A stretch of 10,066 bases of DNA from the NCBI GenBank assembly GCA_020201485.1, contig JAIVGT010000219.1, positions 1 through 10,066 on the forward strand. The letters are read 5' to 3'. Source of the DNA: Halobacteriales archaeon. GTDB taxonomy: Archaea > Thermoplasmatota > SW-10-69-26 > JACQPN01 > JAIVGT01. Made by a program: the position numbers and the translations under genes. The notes under the pieces are model-generated. The model saw only the letters and a program-made list of their open reading frames with translations, was not told the origin of the DNA and did not search any database. This document shows positions 6,649-10,066 of the stretch, piece after piece (positions within the stretch are counted from its first letter, which is position 1; the number at the start of each line of letters is the position of its first letter).

Positions 6649-7170
6649 TCAGACCCGGCCGCGCAGCAGGGCCTCGGCGCGGACGAGGCTGTGGAGCTCG
6701 ACCCCGAGCCCCTGCAAGGCCGCCGCTGCGCCCTGCTCGCGGTCCACGACGCAGGCCGCGCGGTCCACGACCAGGCCAACCTCGCGCAGGAGGCCGATGC
6801 TCTCCACCATCGTCTTGCCCGTCGTCGCGACATCCTCGATGAGGAGCACGCGCTGCCCGGGGGCGAACGTGCCTTCGATGCGCTTGCCCGTGCCGTGCTG
6901 CCGGGCCTGCTTGCGCAGGATGACGTAGGGCAGGCCGGTCTCGAGCGCGACGGCGGCGGTGAGCGGGACCGCGCCGAGCTCCATGCCGGCCAGGAGGTCG
7001 GCTTCGTGTCGGAACGCGGCCAGGCCGTGCGCCAAGGCGCGCAGCGCCTGGGGTTTCGTGCTGGCGAGCTTGACGTCCACGTAGTACGCGCTCTTCTGCC
7101 CCGACGTCAGGGTGAAGTCGCCGAACTTCAGCGCGCCGGTCTCGAGCAGGATGCGGGGCACGTCGCTCAC
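6649..7170 (-). CDS. pyrE: Orotate phosphoribosyltransferase
   Basis: Fifth step of pyrimidine synthesis: transfers ribose phosphate from PRPP to orotate, forming OMP. The 173-aa product has the short archaeal-type form. Visible features are GALKFGDFTLTSGQKSAYYVD (12-32, the orotate/PRPP-facing N-terminus), YVILRKQARQHGTGKRIEG (82-100, with the flexible catalytic loop region) and the PRPP motif VLLIEDVATTGKT (108-120). The start is GTG 7170, overlapping the carS stop (GTGA), with a strong AGGAGG Shine-Dalgarno at 7178-7183. TTG 7171-7173 just before it is spaced too close. It should be translated from the carS transcript. UMP made by the pathway feeds CTP, the co-substrate of CarS, so the pairing makes metabolic sense (inference). 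Confidence 0.95.
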   Translation of the reverse strand: MSDVPRILLETGALKFGDFTLTSGQKSAYYVDVKLASTKPQALRALAHGLAAFRHEADLLAGMELGAVPLTAAVALETGLPYVILRKQARQHGTGKRIEGTFAPGQRVLLIEDVATTGKTMVESIGLLREVGLVVDRAACVVDREQGAAAALQGLGVELHSLVRAEALLRGRV

Positions 7171-7748
7171 CAAGGCACCTCCTTCTGCCCGTAGCGGTGG
7201 CCGAGCCAGTTCGTGCCGAGGTGGAGCATGGGCGTGACCACGAGGGCGATGACGGCGACGGGCAGCGTCAGCGCGCCGAGCAGCGGGTTCGGGCCGAGGC
7301 CGAGCGCTTCCCAGCCTGCGCCGGCGAGGAACGCGACCGACCACGCCCCGAGGACGAAGTCGAGCTGGTCCGGGCCCCACCACGGCGCGCCCCGCTCCTT
7401 GCCCACCCGGCGCTTGACGAAGCTCTTCACCGCGTCGCCGAGCAGCGCGCCCCACGCCAAGCCGGCGACGGTCGGCAGCCACGCCCAGCCGGCCCCGAAG
7501 TCGGTCATCGCACCCCCGGCGCCGGGCGCGAGCACGTGCAGCAGCGCGCCGCCCACGGTGCCGGCCAGCCCGCCGAGGAGGAAGCCCCGCCACGTCTTGC
7601 CCGGCCCGAGGACGCGCCGGCCGTCCTTCAGCACCTTGCCGAAGTCCATGGGCGTGCCGCCCCCGACCTTCACCGCGCTCGCGTTCGCGATGTAGGCGGG
7701 CAGCATGAGCCAGAGCGCCTGCACGAGCCAGAGGAGCACGTCCGCCAC
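7167..7748 (-). CDS. carS: CDP-archaeol synthase (CDP-2,3-bis-O-geranylgeranyl-glycerol synthase)
   Basis: Integral membrane CTP transferase of archaeal phospholipid synthesis: activates digeranylgeranylglyceryl phosphate with CTP to CDP-archaeol. The 193-aa product shows the whole family pattern: ALWLMLPAYIANASAV (11-26), GGGTPMDFGK (29-38), DGRRVLGPGKTWRG (42-55), GDAVKSFVKRR with GKERGAPWWGPDQLDF in the middle, and PMLHLGTNWLGHRYG at the C-terminus. Hydrophobic segments give about five helices. It is one of the clearest archaeal markers here. The start is GTG 7748 (GTG 7739 is possible), since no in-frame ATG is available upstream; ATG 7765 is out of frame. A promoter-like GAACCCTTTT ends 30 nt upstream. 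pyrE overlaps its stop. Confidence 0.95.
   Translation of the reverse strand: MADVLLWLVQALWLMLPAYIANASAVKVGGGTPMDFGKVLKDGRRVLGPGKTWRGFLLGGLAGTVGGALLHVLAPGAGGAMTDFGAGWAWLPTVAGLAWGALLGDAVKSFVKRRVGKERGAPWWGPDQLDFVLGAWSVAFLAGAGWEALGLGPNPLLGALTLPVAVIALVVTPMLHLGTNWLGHRYGQKEVPW
7178..7183 (-). promoter_or_regulatory. Strong Shine-Dalgarno site inside carS that sets the pyrE start
   Basis: AGGAGG on the minus strand lies within the last codons of carS, seven bases before GTG 7170. It decides for the GTG start and implies translational coupling of pyrE to carS. Confidence 0.7.
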
Positions 7749-7778
7749 GGGGTTCGGGCGGACATGGGACGGGCAACG

Positions 7779-7788
7779 AAAAGGGTTC
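7779..7788 (-). promoter_or_regulatory. Predicted archaeal promoter of the carS-pyrE operon
   Basis: GAACCCTTTT on the minus strand begins directly after the TAG (7791-7789) that ends the frame-restored zinc-ribbon gene. The T-run is centred about 32 nt before the carS GTG, so the predicted mRNA has a leader of only a few bases. It closely matches the purD element (GAACGCTTTT). Confidence 0.5.
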
Positions 7789-8326
7789 CTACCGGTCGGT
7801 GGGGTCGCGGGGCGGGAGGCGCTCCGGCGGGGGCATCTCCCGGCGCGGCCCGTGCTTCAGCTTGCTCCTGGGCCAGGACCTCGCGCAGGACTTCGCGCTC
7901 CAGGTCCGGGTCCTCGACCGGATCCGCTTCGTTCGGGTCCAGCAGCGGCATCGGCTCGGTGGCCGGCTCGTGCGGCACCGCATCCCCGGCCAGCGCCTTG
8001 AACAGCGGGTCCTCCTGCACGATGCCGCCCCCGGGCATGGCCTCGGGCGGGTTGCCCAGGATGGCGCGCCGGTTCGCGCCCGCGAGGTCGTACGCCTCCT
8101 CGTCCGCGAGGCGGAAGCGCACCGCGCCGCACGCCCCGCACACCCAGGCCGGCTCGCCTTCCAGGGCGCGGCGCACGTTCACCGTGCTGCTCGCCAGCTC
8201 GACATCGCTCAGGTCGACCTGCTGCAGGGCAAAGGTGCGCACCGCGTCGCAGCCCCGGCACCACGCCTCGACCTCCTCCACATCGCCCGCGGGTTCGCCC
8301 GCGCGGTGCCCGTGCCGCTCGACCAT
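7789..8326 (-). CDS. Putative zinc-ribbon protein with two CxxC pairs, apparent frameshift
   Basis: No family recognised. From ATG 8326 the protein has CRGC (23-26) and CGAC (63-66), the spacing of a four-cysteine zinc ribbon. It continues with an acidic, proline-rich linker (about 115-141: PHEPATEPMP, DPNEADPVEDPD) and a short helix-like segment LEREVLREVLAQEQ (142-155). At about 7864-7861 coding signal changes frame. Unshifted, the frame runs through the carS promoter and into carS, and 9 of 23 codons end in A or T. Shifted by one base, 23 of 23 codons end in G or C, giving LKHGPRREMPPPERL and a stop at TAG 7791-7789, just before the carS promoter. The restored protein is about 178 aa. ATG 8326 is supported by a promoter-like CAACGCTTT 25 nt upstream. 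It could be a nucleic-acid-binding or metal-binding protein; function unknown. Confidence 0.6.
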
Positions 8327-8349
8327 GCGCAGCGTTCGGAGCGCGCGGC

Positions 8350-8358
8350 AAAGCGTTG
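8350..8358 (-). promoter_or_regulatory. Predicted promoter of the zinc-ribbon gene, within an inverted repeat
   Basis: CAACGCTTT on the minus strand, with CTTT centred about 25 nt upstream of ATG 8326, fits a leaderless archaeal start. It lies inside the perfect inverted repeat GGCAA-AGCG-TTGCC (8347-8360, plus strand) in the 84-nt gap between this gene and the divergent MazG-like gene, so it may also be a regulator site. Confidence 0.45.
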
Positions 8359-8410
8359 CCGGTGACAACCGCCGGTGCCTTGATGGGCCCCCGCTGCGTG
8401 GCCGCTTGCG

Positions 8411-8758
8411 ATGCCAGGCCTCGACGAGGTCCGCGCGCGGCTCCGCAGCTTTGTGGAGGAGCGCGACTGGGACCAGTTCCACAGCCCGAAGAACCTCGCG
8501 GCCAGCGTGAGCATCGAGGCGGGCGAGCTGCTGGAGCAGTTCCAATGGACCGACCCGCAACCCGAGCATGTGAGGGCCGACCCGGCCTGGCAGGCGCGCA
8601 TCGAGGACGAGGTGGCGGACGTGGCGCTGCTCACGCTGCTGCTGAGCGAGCGCTTGGGCATCCCGCTGGAGGATGCGATGCTGCGCAAGCTGGCGAAGAA
8701 CGCGCAGCGCTACCCGGCGGCGGAGTTCAAGGGCAGCGCGCGGAAGGCCCCGCGTTAG
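8411..8758 (+). CDS. MazG-like nucleotide pyrophosphohydrolase
   Basis: Small all-alpha NTP pyrophosphatase of 115 aa, of the MazG-like/RS21-C6 (dCTPase-like) type. WDQFHSPKNLAASVSIEAGELLEQFQW (19-45) carries the first metal-binding ExxE pair (EAGE), and IEDEVADVALLTLLL (60-74) carries the second acidic pair (DE..D). The C-terminal KLAKNAQRYPAAEFKGSARK pattern is typical of the group. Such enzymes hydrolyse nucleoside triphosphates to monophosphates, often clearing non-canonical or excess dNTPs, and act as dimers or tetramers. ATG 8411 is the only good start; no clear Shine-Dalgarno or CTTT element precedes it. It is transcribed away from the zinc-ribbon gene and converges with the nitrilase-family gene 31 nt downstream. 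Confidence 0.9.
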   Translation: MPGLDEVRARLRSFVEERDWDQFHSPKNLAASVSIEAGELLEQFQWTDPQPEHVRADPAWQARIEDEVADVALLTLLLSERLGIPLEDAMLRKLAKNAQRYPAAEFKGSARKAPR

Positions 8759-8789
8759 CGCCTCGCCCGCAAGAGGGGCGGTGCGGCCC

Positions 8790-9605
8790 TCACAGCTCCG
8801 CGGCGGGCGGGCCGGCGTCGGCGAGCGCTGCGTAGGCCTTCGGGTTGCGGCGGTCCAGGCTCAGGCTGCGCTTCCGCTCCTCCCGGAGCCGGGGCAGGTC
8901 GAGGTCCGCCAGCAGGAGCTCCTCCGCGTCGTCGCGCGGAGCCTCGGCCAGCATGCCCCACGGCGCGGCGATGAGGCTGCGCCCGGCGAGCTTGGCCGGC
9001 CCATCCTCGGCGATGCTGCCCGCCTTGAGCACGAAGCAGGCGTTGTCGTAGGCGCGCGCGAGGAACATGGCGCGGCGCGCCTCCCGCGTGTCGTCGTTCC
9101 GCCGGCGGAAGCTCATCACCGGGTTCAGCAGCAGCTCCGCCCCTTGCAGCGCGAGCAGCCGCGCCTGCTCCGGATGCAGCACGTCGGCGCACACCAGGCC
9201 GCCCAGCTTCACGTCCCAGGGCAAGGCCGCGATGCGCTGCGCCGCCTGCACGCCCCACCGCTCCTCCGTGGGCATGGGGTGGACCTTGTCCTGCTGCCCC
9301 ACGAGCCGGCCGTCGTCGTAGACGAGCAGCCGGTTCCACAGCCCGCCGTCGCGCACCGGCGCGTTCGCCGCCACGGTCATGCCCAGTTCCTTGGAAGCGC
9401 GCTGCAGCCACCCATCGAGTCCGTCGAAGCGCGCGTCGAGCGCGTCGAGCCGCTCGCCCTCCGGCAGGAACCAGTACTCGGGGAGCAGGGCGAGGCGCGC
9501 GCCTGCGTCCTTCGCCCGCCCGAGCCAGCGGAGCGCGGCCTGCTCGCCCTCGGCCACGCTCCGGCCCAGGCGCATCTGCACGCAGGCGACCCGGAGCGCG
9601 TCCAC
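8790..9605 (-). CDS. Carbon-nitrogen hydrolase (nitrilase superfamily amidohydrolase)
   Basis: Cytoplasmic amidase-type enzyme of 271 aa, normal for the superfamily. The catalytic triad is visible: Glu43 in LLPEYWF, Lys107 in QQDKVHP and Cys139 in GLVCADVLHPE. The N-terminus RVACVQMRLG is the usual first strand, and a second structural Glu (Glu114) follows the Lys. CADVLHPE resembles the CxDxxFPE seen in omega-amidase and carbamoylputrescine amidase relatives, but the substrate is not predictable. The start is GTG 9605, which directly precedes the first strand; no in-frame ATG is available. No Shine-Dalgarno is seen. The divergent 80-nt gap to endonuclease IV holds an inverted repeat and an A/T-rich element that could serve both genes. 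Confidence 0.92.
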   Translation of the reverse strand: MDALRVACVQMRLGRSVAEGEQAALRWLGRAKDAGARLALLPEYWFLPEGERLDALDARFDGLDGWLQRASKELGMTVAANAPVRDGGLWNRLLVYDDGRLVGQQDKVHPMPTEERWGVQAAQRIAALPWDVKLGGLVCADVLHPEQARLLALQGAELLLNPVMSFRRRNDDTREARRAMFLARAYDNACFVLKAGSIAEDGPAKLAGRSLIAAPWGMLAEAPRDDAEELLLADLDLPRLREERKRSLSLDRRNPKAYAALADAGPPAAEL

Positions 9606-9624
9606 GCAGGCGCATGCGCGGGCC

Positions 9625-9638
9625 GGGCTCTTGAGCCC
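9625..9638. repeat. Short perfect inverted repeat between divergent genes
   Basis: GGGCTC-TT-GAGCCC, two six-base arms with a two-base centre. It lies between the starts of the nitrilase-family gene (9605, minus) and endonuclease IV (9686, plus). On the minus strand it would overlap the predicted transcript start if the palindromic AAAAGCTTT element at 9653-9661 is used in that direction. It may be an operator or a hairpin in the leader. Confidence 0.4.
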
Positions 9639-9651
9639 TTGTGTCCCGCGG

Positions 9652-9661
9652 GAAAAGCTTT
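9652..9661 (+). promoter_or_regulatory. Predicted promoter of endonuclease IV, possibly bidirectional
   Basis: GAAAAGCTTT, with its T-run centred 26 nt upstream of ATG 9686, fits a BRE/TATA pair for a leaderless mRNA. It is the most A/T-rich spot in its neighbourhood. Because AAAGCTTT is a palindrome, the minus strand reads CAAAGCTTTT, which could start transcription near 9628 for the nitrilase-family gene with a leader of about 23 nt. Confidence 0.55.
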
Positions 9662-9685
9662 GGCCGCGCTGCGCATCCGGGCCTG

Positions 9686-10066
9686 ATGATCCTCGGCTCG
9701 CACGTGAGCGTGGCCGGCGGCCCGGCGAACGGCTTCGGCAACGCCGCCGAGATCGGCGGCGAGGCCATGCAGGTCTTCGTCAAGCCCCCGCGCAAGCTGC
9801 GCGGCGTGAAGCCGTTCACCGACCAACAGGTCCACGACTGGGAGGCGGCGCGCGCCGCGAGCAAGGTCAAGGCCATCGTCACGCACGCGAACTACCTCAT
9901 CAACCTCGCCGGGGAAGGGCACGTCGCCGAGTACAGCCGCGAGGCGTTCGTGGACGAGATAAAGAGCTGCCACGAGCTCGGCGTCGGCACGCTCGTCTTC
10001 CACCCCTGCCAGCACCTCGACCGAGGCGTGGAGCAGGGCCTGAAGAACATCGCGGAGAGCCTGGCC
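9686..10066 (+). CDS. nfo: Endonuclease IV (apurinic/apyrimidinic endonuclease), N-terminal part
   Basis: Base-excision-repair AP endonuclease of the TIM-barrel EndoIV family, cut by the window edge after 127 codons with no stop. The N-terminus MILGSHVSVAGGPANGFGNAAEIGGEAMQVFVKPPR matches the family opening (LGxHVSxxGG, then EAxQxFxKxPR). ...THANYLINLA (about 72-81) follows, then GVGTLVFHPCQHLDRG with the metal-ligand His in FHP. These correspond to the first Zn-binding histidines of the family. The start ATG 9686 lies 26 nt after a promoter-like GAAAAGCTTT and has no Shine-Dalgarno, consistent with a leaderless mRNA. The remaining metal ligands lie outside the window. It is divergent from the nitrilase-family gene. 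Confidence 0.93.
   Translation, partial: MILGSHVSVAGGPANGFGNAAEIGGEAMQVFVKPPRKLRGVKPFTDQQVHDWEAARAASKVKAIVTHANYLINLAGEGHVAEYSREAFVDEIKSCHELGVGTLVFHPCQHLDRGVEQGLKNIAESLA

Noticed and set aside
5231..6928. Long plus-strand open frame opposite purD and pyrE
   Set aside because: It is antisense to two clearly recognised genes, and its translation is repetitive Ala/Arg/Leu/His without a domain.
8382..8411. ATG 8382 as an alternative start for the MazG-like gene
   Set aside because: It is not in frame with the recognised protein; ATG 8411 gives a full-length family match.
8759..8789. Possible bidirectional terminator between the convergent MazG-like and nitrilase-family genes
   Set aside because: Only a weak CCTC/GAGG pairing is visible and there is no T-run on either strand.

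Overview
The window comes from an archaeon with a very GC-rich genome (roughly 70% G+C by eye, with almost every third codon position G or C). The archaeal call rests on a CDP-archaeol synthase (CarS), an archaeal/eukaryotic GPN-loop GTPase, a short archaeal-type PyrE, and promoter-like elements about 25-30 nt upstream of start codons that suggest leaderless mRNAs. The proteins are not strongly acidic, which argues against a haloarchaeon. A GC-rich euryarchaeal or Thermoplasmata-like lineage is possible, but I cannot fix the taxon from this sequence.

Layout. (1) 74-2702, plus strand: a three-gene ABC importer of the sulfonate/taurine/nitrate type (lipoprotein receptor, ATPase, permease). The genes are joined by ATGA overlaps, and the second and third have GGAGG ribosome-binding sites. 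(2) 2767-3507, plus: a metallo-beta-lactamase-fold protein of the persulfide dioxygenase/ETHE1-like group, 64 nt behind the permease. (3) 3488-6607, minus: purD, a creatininase-family hydrolase, a GPN-loop GTPase and a small membrane protein, in that order of transcription. (4) 6649-7748, minus: carS and pyrE, overlapping by GTGA. (5) 7789-8326, minus: an unrecognised protein with two CxxC pairs. (6) 8411-8758, plus: a MazG-like nucleotide pyrophosphohydrolase. (7) 8790-9605, minus: a nitrilase-superfamily amidohydrolase. (8) 9686 to the window edge, plus: the N-terminal part of endonuclease IV.

The genes fall into transport and possibly sulfur handling (importer plus metallo-hydrolase), central nucleotide and lipid biosynthesis (purD, pyrE, carS), and nucleotide-pool or DNA maintenance (MazG-like protein, endonuclease IV). 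A recurring element, approximately (G/C/A)AA(C/A)(G/C)CTTT, lies before purD, carS, the zinc-ribbon gene and endonuclease IV, at a spacing that suits archaeal TATA/BRE promoters of nearly leaderless transcripts. Genes inside operons instead tend to have Shine-Dalgarno sites.

Two genes, the zinc-ribbon protein and the small membrane protein, each appear to contain a one-base frameshift: coding signal jumps cleanly from one frame to another. There is no gene-free stretch longer than 300 bases. I see no tRNA or rRNA gene, CRISPR array, insertion sequence or long repeat. I did not find a clearly new multi-gene system; the items most worth a second look are the promoter motif, the two frameshifts and the two unrecognised small proteins.
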